A stretch of DNA of 64,000 nucleotides from Melastoma dodecandrum (GCA_029817715.1 JARUPY010000079.1:2480001-2544000), one strand, 5' to 3'. Positions 44,916-59,235 are shown, counted from the stretch's first letter. Numbers and translations: made by a program. Notes: generated from the sequence alone by a model not told the origin.

Positions 44916-45700
44916 TGTCGCGGGTGGATCCCGTTTCCGGTTCCATTTGAAATGAATATCCTTCCTTGACGATAAGGCTTCGGATTTTGAAAACGTGTTG
45001 GAGTCGCCACTAACTTATTTTAAGTTCAAGTTAGAAAAACTATAGAGATTCGTTAAGGTTCGGGAATTAGGGATTACTAAATCGCATGCATCACAAAGAA
45101 AAGGGAGGCTTTTATCGTGTGTGTTTCCGATGTCCGATTTTATTTGAGCTCGGTTTTAGAAAATGACATTGCTTGACATATAAAAAAACAATGTCGAGCT
45201 CAATAATGCTTAAAATGTCTACGTGAATCATTTTTTAGAAAATATTCCTTGAAAGTTGATTTTGGGGCAAAAATGCGAACAATCACAGATTTATTAATGC
45301 CCTTAACATTTCTAAGCCAAAAAATAAATTCAAGGGAGAACCGGGTGTTGTACCATTTCTCGCTGTTTATAGAACGCCCCCGTTAGCGTTTATACCTCAC
45401 GGTGCCGTTTTAGAATAGGTTTACGGCGAACCTGGCGATCCGTTGATGCCGTAATGTTGGTGCGTGCGAAGCCGTCTTTAGAGGGTCTTGATCTTCGAGA
45501 ATCTAATTAATCCCTCGAATACTTCGTAATCTTGAATACGTTGAGTGAGGTGCGTGCCTTGGTTGTCCGCAAGGCACGCCCCCCAGATGCCTGCATAAGT
45601 ACCGAATAAACGAAGTAAACTGTTCGAAAATAGTTTGAATCGGGATTAATTGTAACATTGTAAGAATTATTTTAATGAAAGAGAACAATGAATCCCATAT
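44916..45700 (-). repeat. 5' LTR of the Tat/Ogre-like element (outer limit uncertain)
   Basis: The inner edge is sure: TGTCGCGGGTGG on the plus strand next to the primer-binding site. It contains GGAGTCGCCACTAACTTA at 45001 and 'GGGATTACTAAATCGCATGC'. I could not find the outer terminus; it may lie anywhere from about 45700 to 47700. Confidence 0.55.
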
Positions 45701-47700
45701 ATGCAACAATTAAGCTGTCCTATGTTATAAGTCCATTGAAAAGAAATAAACAAAAAAAAGGATATTTTACTTTAAAAATGAATTTTTTTTGAAATATTAA
45801 GAAATAAGCAAAAGCCAGATTACAAAGGTTGTGAGAAATTAAGTTAAAATCTAAAAAATAAAATAGCCGGACGAATACGTCCCAAAAACGGCAAACAGAG
45901 GTAATTGCAAAATAAAACAACAAAAAAAAATTTGTCTCCCGCATGTTGAATGCAATTGATAACAAAAAGAAACAAAACAAACAATCAAATCGGCGTTCAA
46001 CAGAAATGAAAGAAAATAAAAACATTACCTCCCTCGGTGAGTTTCCGACAATCCACTTGCTTCGCTTGAAAATGGGTTGGTCCTCGCTCGGCAAGGGGCT
46101 GAGACTTTGAGAGGAGGTAGATCCGGACGCTGACGCTGCAGGAATACGCTGGGATTTGAAGCTCCGAGTCTGAGGCACCGAGAAAAGGAGTCGGTGGCTG
46201 AGCGTCGGGTTTTGGTCGTCGTGGCCGGATCTGGACGACGGGACTTGGAGTAGGAGTCCGCTGAAGATGGGGGCTGGAATCAGGGGTCGGCCGTGGTGAG
46301 AAGCTACTTCTAGCCGTCGCTCTTGCTTGGGGGAACCTTCGTCGGCGAAAATGGGCTGCTCGCTTGATGCTGTTGGAGCTGCTGGTGTTACTGCTGCTGG
46401 ACGTGGGGGACGACGGCGAGGAGAGGCCGCTGGTCATGGAGTCAGCGAGGCGGGACTGATCGGAGACGGCAGCAGTGACGGTTGACAGAAGAAACCCCGG
46501 CAGTGGAGTCTATGGCAGCATCGTAAACGGGCAGCAGAAGCCAACGATTGCGTGGGCCGTGTAGGAGATGCTGTTGTGTCCTTGGCTCGGAGGGACTTCA
46601 CTGGATTGAACTGGCGGGGAAGCTTGCAAGCTTTCACACTTGGGGCGGCTGGGTCTAACCATCAATCCAATGGAGTTGCAGCCATGTGATGGCGATGTCT
46701 TCGAACCATCCCTCCTGACGTATTTGAACTTGGTCGGGTTTAATGGAGGCGAACACCTATTACTCGAAGCATTTGATTTTTTTTTTTCCTCTTCGTGTCT
46801 GTCCTTTCTTTTCATGGTTGTGTTTTTCCATGAAAGATTTCATCTGCTCAGCATATTTGCGATGTCGTGAAGTGGCATTTTCTCTATGCCGCAGTGATCG
46901 TCCACAACGGTGGGATGAGATTCTGGGATGCTTTGAGTTAGGGATGGGGCCGAACTGTGATCCCACATTCACTGCCCGAAATTAATCGCCTTAGATTGGG
47001 GCTTGGTTATGATGACGGAGTCGTTGAGCGTCTTCGACGACGAAGCCTTTCGTCGTTATTATTTTTTTTTTGTCTCCTCTCTCGATGCTTGTCTCTCCGT
47101 CCCTCTGAATAATCTCCCCTGAGTATCTATGTGTATCTATTTATTTTTTTTATCGAATCTTTTTATGATTTTTTTAGAGTTTTGTGGATTTTAGATTATT
47201 TTCAGTGATTTTAGAAGATTTTTGATGATTTTTATTGATTTTTTTTTATGATTTTCAAATTTTTAGTATTTTTTGTGATTTTCAATTTTTTTGTGATTTT
47301 TTGTAGAAAAAATTGGATTATGACACGCAAACAAGAAAACGTGAAAGCAAAAAGGGAGCTCTCCCGCGAAGCTACGAGGTTACGAAAGGTGGTAGTTGAG
47401 TCCTCCTCGTCTTTGGACGAGGGAGGGCAGATCCTAGATGCCGGAGAGAAGGCCTCGCATGGAGACGGCGAGGGGAGGATGTCAGAGGTTGTCCGGGGTT
47501 GCCGTTGTTTCTTCTTGCCGCAGCCGTCGACTTGTGAAACCAGAACGTGTCCTCCGCAGTTAGGCTGGTCGAGGGGTCTCCATTGCTCCATGAGCTTACC
47601 TTGGTCGAGAGGCTCGTCGGGAAAAAGGGGAGGCTCGAAGAACGCTTGGAGGGATGTGCTTTTTTTTTGTGTCTGTGTCTCTTTTTTATAAATCGGAAAT
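45701..47700. other. Unassigned DNA with GC-rich open frames
   Basis: Minus-strand frames at 45997-46437, 46434-46637 and 46510-46815 are rich in Ser, Pro, Thr and Arg with no known domain. Plus-strand 47248-47691 is similar. T-rich stretches (GATTTTTTT-type, 47140-47310) separate them. This may be an LTR or 5' untranslated part of the neighbouring element, or a decayed gene. I see no codon or domain evidence strong enough to call a gene. Confidence 0.4.
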
Positions 47701-50314
47701 TATAAGTAACGTATGAAAGTTTTAAGGTTTGCAAGTCGAAACGTCTGAAGGTGGAAGCGTTTTAATTTATCCCTGCATCTTCTGTAACGTGCATATGTGC
47801 TCCCGTTTAGGAAAGAAATTTTAATGAATGCAATTAAGAGAATCAAAAGGAATATTTTTTTTTTGAAAATAAAATAGGAAAGGAAACTTGAGGTATTACA
47901 GACGCAATGAAAGATAAAAAAGACATCGTGAATTTTACGTGGAAAACCTCTCGATATGAGAGGAAAAACCACGACACCGAACTCCACCCTTTTCTCCACT
48001 ATCAACAATAATTGGTTACACGACAAGTTTTTCTTCTCTAGCCAAACTAGAGTATCACCATCGAAAAAACTCAATCTCGGCTCGCTCCAACGTTAACCAT
48101 CATCACACGAGGGTGGATTACAATAAGGACACTAAGAAAAGAAATGCTTCCTTCAAGAGCACGACAAAGAGAATGACAACATCTCACGACGATTCAACCA
48201 CTAATACGAATGACAAGATCAATACCGTGAAGATTCGTCGAAAACGTACGACGAATACAACTCCAATCGACCTCGTCTTCTTCTTTCTCTTTTTTTCCTT
48301 TCTTGTTGTGTGAGACTTTCTCCACAAGCGTTCTTTTTTTTTTTTTTTTTTTTAATTTTTCCAACTTGTTGTGGATCCAGTGTTTCAACCCCGACACGAC
48401 AAATGCCAAAAATGTAAAATGACCCCCAGCCGGGACGTTAGAGGTTACATGGAATTAGAATGATGACTCTGTGTTTGAGCGAGCTTCCTCCTGCAAGAAA
48501 GACTGTCGGGTGGGTGCCTCTGAAGAAGAACGCTAACGCAGAAGTAGTGTGTTGTGTGCTACTTAACTATCTTAGCCCTGTCGAAGATCTCCACCACCAA
48601 CTGAGGCTAATTTGGGGACCATCGTAAATCGACCTCACGCCTCGCCTCTATTTAATTCACAACTGTTTACATTACGGAATCAAGTTCGTTTACATCATGG
48701 TTATGTCTTTGGGGGTGTTAGCCCGACCCGAGTCACTTTTTCCCGGGAGGAAAGTCGTAGTTGCCAAAAGCTCCAAAGCCTACCTATATAGAGATCCCGG
48801 GGTTTCTTGCATTAACAAGTTCGTTTAGTGAGTATGTGCAACTACTTGGCTTCTTCCGCATTGCAACTTGCTTTCTCCGTGTAGCATATTTTCAATGAGG
48901 AATTTAATCGTGGACTCTACGTGATATGATACAACACCACCGCGTTTTCCCACTGCTAGATGATTGAAAAATATAACGTCATCTTATATTCATCTCGTTG
49001 ATTAAGCTTGTCTTTTTAGATACGTAAGCCACATATAGCTGCTTATAGTGCTAATGTTGGGGTTGTTTTATCATTATTTTAATTTATTATATAATTTTAT
49101 CATCAATTTTTACTTTCAGGCCTTAATAAATAATTTTTATTTATGAAACCTTACGTATGTTATTTTATTTTAAAATTTTAATAGTCAGATCAAATGAGTT
49201 AAAAGATACAGTAAAAAATACGCAAAATTAATGAATGTCGGATAATGACTTTATTGAGATGTCACTGTTATGGATAAAGTGGATTATGAGGCGAATGAAT
49301 GAGATGTTGGAATTTCACTATTATTATAAGACACTGATCAAACTATATTACGATATTATTTGCTTTTCGCTAAAAGAAATTCATGATAGGTCAAAATCAA
49401 TATGAAAGTAAAAATTAGTGATAAAATTATATAACAAAATAGAAAATTGGCTAAAAATTAAGGCAACATATATTTTGACTTTTTTATTTTTTTGAAACTT
49501 TTTTTTCTTCTTTAAACTTGAAAAATAAAAGAAGCTTGGAAATTTTGATCACCCGGGTGGGGGTTGGTTTAGGGAGGGGGGGTGGGGTGGTTAGGAGTGG
49601 GGGAGGGAGGGAATACGTGATTCCTTTTGGAAGGTTGATCTTGTCTGTCCGGCTGATAAAAGAATGTCCGGTGAGTCCAAAAAAAAAACACATGATTTCA
49701 AAATTCATTTTCTTTTATTTTTTTATTTAATTTATAAATAATTAGGTGAGAAAGTCACGTTCTACTTCTTCTAACTCTCTCTTCTTGTTTTTTTCTTTTT
49801 TAAAATCTTAGGCCCTGCTCTACACCCCAAGTCTATATTTAATCAATTCAATGACTCAGCTATCCAATTATTTTATTATTTTGTTTCCATGCTCTCTCTG
49901 TCTTTGCCATGTTCCCAGCCAGACCCCCATATATCTTAAATAGCTCCAAACAAATAATAAATAATAAGCCAACCCCCCCCCCCCAAAAAAATATCTTTTA
50001 TTCAGGCCTGATACACGGTTTTCTATTCAACTTCATCACTCGTATTATTTTTTATATAGCCAACAATAATGTCTTGAAAATATAATTCGTTAAATAATGT
50101 CTTTACCGAGTCAATTTTTTTACGATGTTAAAAATAAATCAAATTCGGCATAAACATCTCTATTTATATAGAGTTTTGTAATCTCATCATCATCCTGTGT
50201 CAATTAATCATTTCATCTTCCTTACTCTTTTTCTCTTTCCTTAGCCACAGCCAGCCAAACCCCCTCCCTACACACACACGCACGCACAAGAGAGAGAGAG
50301 AGAGAAGAAAAGGG
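47701..50314. other. Intergenic and probable repeat DNA, no gene seen
   Basis: 47930-48070 has LTR-type wording ('ACGTGGAAAACCTCTCG', 'GAAAAACCACGACACCG') often found in plant copia elements, without clear ends. 48330-48352 is a T tract. 49555-49610 is G-rich (GGGGGTGGGGTGG). 49976-49984 is a C tract. A short imperfect ACAC/GCAC run and an AG run precede the next gene. Confidence 0.5.
50289..50306. repeat. (AG)n microsatellite in 5' leader
   Basis: About nine AG units just upstream of the thioesterase start. Purine-rich AG tracts are common in plant 5' leaders; a role here is not shown. Confidence 0.85.
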
Positions 50315-51159
50315 ATGATGGAGGCCCGGCCGGTGACGGAATCGGAGTCCGTGGACGTCCCCCTCCAGTCCATCGGGTTTCAGTTAGAGGAGCTGTCCCC
50401 TCGTAAGGTCGCCGGGAAGCTCCCAGTTACGGCCCGATGCTGTCAGGTTTCTCGGTCGCCCTCTCCATTTCTTTCTCTTCTTTCTTCATCGCCAAATGAC
50501 CTCCGACGACCGTTTTACTTTGTCTGTGGATGAAGCCGTTCAAGGTCCTCCACGGGGGAGTGTCGGCGCTGGTTGCGGAGGCGCTGGCTAGCATCGGGGC
50601 ACACATCGCATGTGGTTACAAGAGGGTAGCGGGGATCCACCTCAGTATCAACCACGTTAAGAGCGCTATCCTCGGCGACCTTGTCCACGCGGAGGCTACT
50701 CCTGTCAACACCGGCAAGACCATCCAGGTAAATCATGCTGTGGAACATCGATCGACAGGCATTCAGTTCAGTAGTTTTCGGAAGATTTAAAAGGAAAGGG
50801 CGTTAGGTCCAGAGGCCGATTGACTTGCCAGCTAAGAGTCTTTCCCAGGGGTTGGGATTAGAATGGTAGTTGTTTTCTGGGGTGGGGGGTTAGGTTGAAT
50901 TGCAACTCGGCAAATCGCCGCGCCGATTTGGGCCTTCAGAACAGCGTCTGTTTTCCTGGGAAAAATCGGTTAGGAAACGTTGGAATTGATTGGTGTGCTT
51001 GATCAGGTGTGGGAAGTGAAGCTGTGGAAGGTCGATCCCATGAACTCGGAGAGCAAGTCGCTTATCTCTTCCTCCAGGGTCACTCTCCTCTGCAACATGC
51101 CTGTGCCTGAGAACGCCAAGGATGCCGACAAGGTCCTTCGAAAGTACGCCAAGTTGTGA
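50315..51159 (+). CDS. DHNAT1: 1,4-dihydroxy-2-naphthoyl-CoA thioesterase, peroxisomal
   Basis: Three exons, 50315-50446, 50536-50727, 51007-51159, in agreeing phase; 158 residues against about 156 in Arabidopsis. The enzyme hydrolyses DHNA-CoA to DHNA, a step in phylloquinone (vitamin K1) synthesis that plants perform in peroxisomes. It is a hotdog-fold thioesterase: [20 protein letters not shown] holds the conserved HGG and the active-site acid region, followed by [26 protein letters not shown] and [10 protein letters not shown]. The last three residues are AKL, a type 1 peroxisomal targeting signal. Two ATGs are adjacent (50315, 50318) and either may be used. It is intact. Confidence 0.95.
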
Positions 51160-52870
<1,711 letters not shown>

Positions 52871-52985
52871 TTACCGTTGTTTCATCTTCGAAAGTTTTCT
52901 CTGCCATTGGATGCTATATAACTCCAGCTGATGAAAATTTTTGAAGAAAATAAAATTTATAAATACTCATAGTAATCCCAACAAG

Positions 52986-53056
52986 GCACCAGTGGTCTAG
53001 TGGTAGAATAGTACCCTGCCACGGTACAGACCCGGGTTCGATTCCCGGCTGGTGCA
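52986..53056 (+). tRNA. tRNA-Gly (GCC)
   Basis: 71 nt with a full cloverleaf: acceptor stem GCACCAG/CTGGTGC, anticodon loop CTGCCAC with GCC, T-arm CCGGGTTCGATTCCCGG and discriminator A. No intron. The D-arm (TGGTCTAGTGGTAGAAT) matches the A box and GGTTCGATTCC the B box. A TTTT stop signal for RNA polymerase III follows at about 53063. No CCA is encoded, as expected for a nuclear gene. Confidence 0.98.
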
Positions 53057-53582
53057 TCATCATTTTCCCTTTTCTTACTTCATCTAAAAAGATGCATTCG
53101 GGCCGGCCATGCGCAAAGAGTTATTCGGAATGAAATGGACAAGGAGGATGCCTCTGCTCGATTCTTTCACCAACCCTACTTTGCTTGCCCCTGTGGAGGA
53201 GGATGCATCCACCTTGGTTTGGAGGCCTTTTGTGGCTTAACTTCGAGATTCGGATCCCTTATTGTTGGCAGGGCAATGGACCAAAAGCCTATCATCCACA
53301 TTGCCCCCACAGAATCTCATGGAAAAGAGCTGCTCATTCCCAGGAGAATAAATTACAGAACAAGAGTTTTGTTTTCATTTCTGCAGCAGGCTGAAGTCAG
53401 TTGAAGAGGGAAATAAATGTGATGATGATGATGATGATAAGGTGATCGATATCATTTCCCTTTAGGAAAAGGAAATAATGGGATATACAACCATGCTACC
53501 CTTTACTAGAAGATAGGAGGATTTCCTCATATGCCTGACACGGAACTCGTGGCCCCCGTGATCCCTTCTATAAGCCGTTCTT
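53057..53582. other. Intergenic DNA, one unassigned short frame
   Basis: Plus-strand 53135-53404 (89 codons, MDKEDASARFFHQPYFACPC...) lacks a known domain; a second frame overlaps it. 53420-53439 is a (GAT)n microsatellite. I do not call a gene here. Confidence 0.5.
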
Positions 53583-55744
53583 TCATGGGAGTGGCTCTTG
53601 TGAATCACCAAGCCGAGAGAGGTGTAGGTACGCATCAGTCCCTGCACGGGGAGGATTAGACCCCAGTATAGTAAAACCAGCATTTTAGACTGCAGAGGAA
53701 AGGAACAAAAGAAAATAGCCTAGAAAATTAGATCCGCCTGTCTGCGTACTCAATCTTCGAGTCGCGGGTATTGGCTTCTTACCCACGCAAACGACACCAA
53801 AATATACTTTTCTAGGTTGTCAAGAAATCACCATTGAATTGAATTTACTGTGGTGTAAAGATCGACATTACAGAGAATTTCCTAAAGTCAGGCGGAACGC
53901 TTTTTAATCTTACCGTATCCTTCCATGGAGATAATTTGTAGATCTCCACCGAAATATCTGGCATATAGGCGACTGATAGGGAGTCCATAACCATATCCAG
54001 CCATTGTGACCATATCGGCTGTTCCTAGGTCAGCATTCTCATCCAGGGGGTTCTTTGCAGTACTATAAAGATACGTGAAAATCTTTGGGAGGCCACTTCG
54101 TGGAATGCCACCCCCTTCATCAGATACCTGTATTTGAAGGATATATCAACATAACAGGATTGTATGCAAATGTGTATATGCCGTTTCGATCAAATATGCA
54201 GTGATTCAATTGCACCGATCAGAAGAACCCTTCCACCTTAATTGCAACATCTTCTACTCCATCAGAAACGACTATTCTAACTGGAGGCGGAAGTTTGTCT
54301 GAATCCATGTATCTCTCTTGGACAGCTCGCAAGGAGTTCTTAACCAACTCAAAGACCATAAGGTGCAAGTGAGTGGGAACATACCTGATAGATGAAAAGA
54401 AAAGAAACAGAAAGGAAGTAGAAAGTAAGGAATTCAAATAGTTTCATCAAAGAGAACATAGTCACAAGTTCAATACAGCAACAGATTAGTCCCACTTACG
54501 GAAACGTAAAGTTTGGATAACCGTAGATGTTTACATCTGGAGCGCTTCCATACTCACGCATGCAAATAGCACGGGCATCCTCACTGGCATTGTGCGCAAC
54601 CTCAACAGGAGACATTTTGGTGTGTATGTAGCCAATACAATGAGGACGTGGATTAGGATTATGCAATTCCACATGCTGGCCTAGATTTAACCACCAAACG
54701 TTCAACATTGTTAGATCCAATTGAATTCAGAACCATCTGCGAAGCAACGAGTACATAAGGTGCAGCGTAACTCACCAATCAGCATACGGATGCCAATCCT
54801 CGACATGTAAAACCTATCCAGGAACTGATGAATCTCGTCAAGATCCTCATACACGATCTTACGCCCCAAGCCCTTCTTCAGTTGCTGGACACCCAGCGCC
54901 ATCGTGGGAACAACATTATTATGCCTAACCTTGATGGCCTTTATCATCTGAGTGAACTCCTCCTCGTCCTTCCTGTCCTTGATATCCGGAAAGGACCTCA
55001 GATCGCGGAAGGAATCTAAGTACCAGTCTCGCACCTAGAAGAGGACAAATAAGCCCAAGAAAAGCACCAGAGTTAGCTTACACATACAGAATCCATTTAG
55101 GTAGGAAACGCAATCCCTTAGTCAAAACAAGCTAAATGATATCACGGGCTAGGAAGATAAGAACTCCCAAAAAGGAAGTTTCCACACAAAGGATGTCTGA
55201 CGTCTGCGACTTATCAAAGACGTAGTCGACGCCCATGATCATGAGGTAGGTCAGATTCACACAGGAAAAAAACTGAAGATCTGGTTTGACCCAGGAGAAT
55301 CTTAAACAACCCAAGTAAAGGTAGAATAGAATAGGATTATCTCCATCAACTCCCTCCCCCTCCTCTCCAACCCATTTTCTACCATAATTTCCACTCAGAA
55401 GCTCAACGAACAAACCACAACACCCAACATCAGACAAATCCCAAGCTCCAAGCCACTTTTTTTTTTACCCAAAAAAAAAGTGGGGAAGAAACCTTCAGCA
55501 CGGCGAGCTTCTCCGACAAACCGTAAGGCAAACACTCAAGCTCGATGGCCCTGCGGGCGATCCTGATGGGGAGCTCATTGTGCAAGAACTGGGCAGACAA
55601 GAGGAGGTTCCTCTCGCTTGGCCTGGACCCGAACTCCATCATGTACTTGAGGCTCACCCCCTTCTGCTTCATGCACCCCCATCTCTGGACCTCGTCGATC
55701 AACCCCTTCGACATCGACTCCGTCAGCTTCTTCTTCGCCGCCAT
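53583..55744 (-). CDS. PDK: Pyruvate dehydrogenase kinase, mitochondrial
   Basis: Six exons: 55744-55493, 55034-54776, 54680-54500, 54384-54237, 54127-53914, 53641-53583. Phases agree; 370 residues, as in other plants. The enzyme phosphorylates the E1-alpha subunit of the pyruvate dehydrogenase complex and switches it off. It belongs to the GHKL ATPase fold, related to histidine kinases. N-terminal four-helix part: [20 protein letters not shown] and [23 protein letters not shown] site: N-box [11 protein letters not shown]1 box [17 protein letters not shown]2 box [20 protein letters not shown]. The C-terminus is [15 protein letters not shown]. The glycine before 'TDAYLHL' spans an exon join. 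No obvious presequence precedes [13 protein letters not shown], as in Arabidopsis. It looks intact. Confidence 0.97.
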
Positions 55745-56336
55745 GGGCTCGACCCCTGCCCCCCTCCACCCCTTCCTTCAGACACCCCTAAAAGAGAAAA
55801 AAGGGACGATCTTTGGCCGGGGTTTCGCGATTACATGGTAAGAAAACAGAAACCCACGAAACGAACTGACGAAAGCCGACGTGGGACGGCAGATTTATGA
55901 AGTTTGCCGGCGGAAGTTTCGATCTTTGTGGGGTGGGGGGGGAAGACGTCGAATTGGAAAAGAAATGACACTACAGTACAAAGAATGAATCTTAAAAATC
56001 TTAATATTTTTTACCCATTTTTCCTTATTTAATTTCAGACAAATTATTTATTTAAACAGAATTCAAATTAAATAAATTTGTATATTTTTTAATAATTTTG
56101 TGGCTCAGATTTGTAGGATTGTTGTTTGTCAGCCATTAGACGATGATGTCCCTCTCATTCGGACACGTTTCGTAACTCTTTTGTATTTCTTTAAGCCCAC
56201 AGGACATATTGGAATTCTGACAACCCGGCCACTACCAATAACTAATTATATGTCCAAAAAGATTACGGTGGCAATTCAACGATACCACCGAATTTTAGGC
56301 AAATACACGGGAATAAAGATATTTCGCAGAGTTTTT
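55745..56336. other. Intergenic DNA, 5' flank of PDK
   Basis: GC-rich leader with a G tract (GGGGTGGGGGGGG, about 55929-55941), then AT-rich DNA. The plus-strand frame 56100-56354 has no known domain. Confidence 0.5.
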
Positions 56337-56565
56337 ATACGAAAATACGATTAATTTTTAAAAAAATTGTGAAATACGGTTTATGTTTTGTAAAATACGG
56401 AAGGGGCGGGTTTTCAAAACCACTCATTCCTATTTTCCTCAAGAAACCCGACATTTTTGTAATTTAGAACTCGTCCATTTGGCGATAAATCGGTATTTTA
56501 CGAAACACAAACAGTATTTCGTAAATTTTCTTTTTTAAACTAACCGTATTTCCGTACAAAACTCC
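56337..56565. mobile_element. Foldback (MITE-like) inverted repeat
   Basis: Left arm 56337-56402 and right arm 56490-56565 are inverted copies: GAAATACGGTTTATGTTTTG against (reverse complement of the right) GAAATACTGTTTGTGTTTCG, both followed by TAAAATAC. The spacer is about 85 bp. I did not find a convincing target duplication, so the true ends may lie a little further out. Confidence 0.6.
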
Positions 56566-56751
56566 ACTTTTGCATCGTACCCAGTAGAGGAATTACGTCT
56601 TCACCTTTATTTGCATATATTTTGAACACTTGTTCAATTATTTGAATAATGTATTGAATTTTTGTGAATAATTTAATCTTAATTTAATAATGAAATGTTG
56701 ACATAAGCTAAGTTAGTCGAATGGTAACCTTGTAGTTAGAAGCCAAGACAA

Positions 56752-58125
56752 TTGATATTTATAACTGATGATGAGAGGACTAAGGATGAAATTGTAGGAG
56801 ATGAAGATGGAAATGAAGAACATGGGCAGATGAGAGATGAAAGTAGGATTGACATATACAATCTTGACAGTGATCATAAATGGCCGGTGTTCAATGTTGG
56901 GTTGAGTTTTAATAGTTTAGAGGAACTTAAGAAAATTGTGTCCAAGATTATACAATACTTAATAGAGTTAATGTATATTGTGGGGATGGCCGTTCATGAT
57001 AGATGTATCCGGGCCATATGCAAAGGGAGATAAACCATAAAAGTCAAGACGTTTCATTTGGAACACTAATCTAGTTGGTCTATCGAAAACATGCAATCAA
57101 GAGTGAAATGAATGGCTCGTGATTTTATTAAAACTGAGAGGTATTTAGATTCAATGAAAGTGATGGAAATGATTATTGTTTTAATGGATAAATATTTCGT
57201 TAATGTGAACTTACAGGTTTATCGTGCAAAATGGCATACTCATAAGATATTGAAAGACACAACTGAAAGTACGGTGGCATATCTTGATAAGAAGTGTCCC
57301 AACAACACATTCAAGTTCGACTTAGAATTTACACCTAGTTGGAGACAGTTTAATACTATCAGATTTTATATTGATTTAAGTGAGTTGAGGAGGAAGGGTT
57401 TTATGTTTGGCTGTAGAAACCTGGCTGGGTTTGATGCCACTTTTTTTGAAGCTTGTTGCTCGATTATTTTGCCGGTTGTTGAACGAGATGGAAACCACAT
57501 GTTTCCAACCGTGCAACCAATGGTTAAAAGGATAAATATACTTTCATGAATGTGATATCTCTCAAACTTGTTTTAAGGACTTTGGATGTAAACATGCGGT
57601 TGGACCTTCACCAGCGACGAATATAAGCTACTGTATTTTCTCTGCTTCATTCTTATCACTCATATAGTATAACATATAACCAACTCTTCTTTGTTGTTAA
57701 TTGATTTGCAGGTCTAATTTATGTTGTGGCCGGCCGATTTAGATTTGCTTGTTGAATGAACACTACAAGTGTACAAGACACGTGGAAAAGCACACAAAAA
57801 GGACATATGCTAAAAAAAGCTTCGGTAAAGAGCATCATATGTAAGGAAGGCTTCAAACAAGCAAGTATTAAACAACATATTTTTGTTATCCAACGATGCA
57901 ACCGATAATAATTTTCATGAAACATTCAACGGTTATTACATTGCTTTATCTAGGATCAAACTAATCTTGAATAAAAGGATGTACCATAAGTCCATTGTTC
58001 AAGGAACTCCTGCTGCAACCCATTTTACTCATAAGGCGCCGCAGCCTAGCATGCGTAATCCGGTTGTGAGCACGAAGAAGGACAAACAAACAAGGTACTA
58101 CTACAAACGCAAGCCCGCGGCCTAA
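56752..58125 (+). pseudogene. Mutator-like (MULE) transposase relic
   Basis: Fragments in the usual order. 56752-57033: acidic stretch then 'WPVFNVGLSFNSLEELKKIV', the N-terminal MuDR-type DNA-binding domain. 57112-57549: 'FIDLSELRRKGFMFGCRNL'-like region (visible as LSELRRKGFMFGCRNLAGFD) with the Asp of the DDE core, then ERDGNHMFPTVQPMV. 57883-58125: FNGYYIALSRIKLILNKRMY and a basic tail. Large parts between them, including the SWIM zinc finger, are missing, and stops separate the frames. It is dead. Confidence 0.75.
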
Positions 58126-59235
58126 GTTCCCAACAGAAATGAGCACACTTAATTCTCTTCATTGGGAGTGGACTCGAATCTCCCTTCTTAAAAGATAGGC
58201 CGCCTCCTATTAAACAAACGAGGAATGAGTACAACAGTGGATAAAATCACGAGTATTCGAACTTCTTCCTCACTGTCCATAATCTTTACATTTTTTTTTT
58301 TTCAAACGAGAAACACTAACGGAAGAGATTGGTGGTCGTTTTCCATTGACAGCTAACACCCACACTTTAACAGCTAACAACCCCCCTCCTTTCCCCATTT
58401 CCGATTAATTATTAGAATAACATCGGCAGGAGGTGTGGATGCAAGGCAAATATACTCCGCCCGCCCCACGACATCCCCCCCCCCACCCCAACCGACCCTG
58501 AGTTTATATTCCCATGTCATTTTTTTCTTCTTTTCTTACGCTCTGTACTTCTTTACAAAGAAAGTCTCCTCCCCGAATAGATAGTTAGTGCCTGTTTGGT
58601 TATACAAAACTTTTCATTTTTTGTTTTCTTGAAAAGAAGGAAAACGTGTTTGGTAGTAGAAAAGGACGAAAAATGAAAACAAAAAAACGAGGAAACGATT
58701 TTCCATTTTTCTTCTGTTAATCAAGTAAAAATGAAAACGTTTTACAATATCTTAATAAATTGTTTTCACTTTTGGGATGTCATTTCATTTTAAAAAACTT
58801 ATTGTTTTCATAGAAATAGAATGTGTTGAAAATTTCCATAAACCAAACGCACCCTTAATTTCCGGTGGAAGTGTCCGTTACCCACAGAAACACCCCGGTG
58901 TTGTGATTTGTCGTCGTCGTCGTCATCTCCTCTCGCTGGGATGTCGTTTCCTTCCCTTCCCTGTCTGCGCCCCTCCTCTTTCCTTCCTTCCCCCCACTTC
59001 CTCTCTCTCTTCCGATAATTCCAAACCCCCTACCCCCCCGACCACCGACTCCCTTTGAAGCTTTTGTCCGGCGATTTTTAGGGTTCCTGTCGGGCATTGT
59101 GTTTGCGGTTTATCTCCCCCCCCCCCAACCCACCACCTCCGGCGATGTCTTGAGGGAAAGAAGGGTTTTTTTTTCCTTTTCTTTAGGCGTCGTCGGTAGG
59201 GATTGAAAGGGAAGGGGGTCAAGAGGGAAGGAAGG
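58126..59235. other. Promoter and 5' leader region of NPSN13
   Basis: No gene seen. 58478-58495 is C-rich; 58590-58860 is AT-rich with repeated GAAAACGTTT/AAAACGTTTT words. From 58900 pyrimidine-rich sequence (TCTCTCTCTTCC, C tracts at 59026-59038 and 59116-59128) looks like a plant 5' leader. Confidence 0.55.

Noticed and set aside
48113..48409. Lys/Thr-rich open frames beside a T tract
   Set aside because: Low-complexity sequence within repeat-like DNA with no family match.
53135..53404. 89-codon frame after the tRNA gene
   Set aside because: A second overlapping frame is equally open and no domain is visible.
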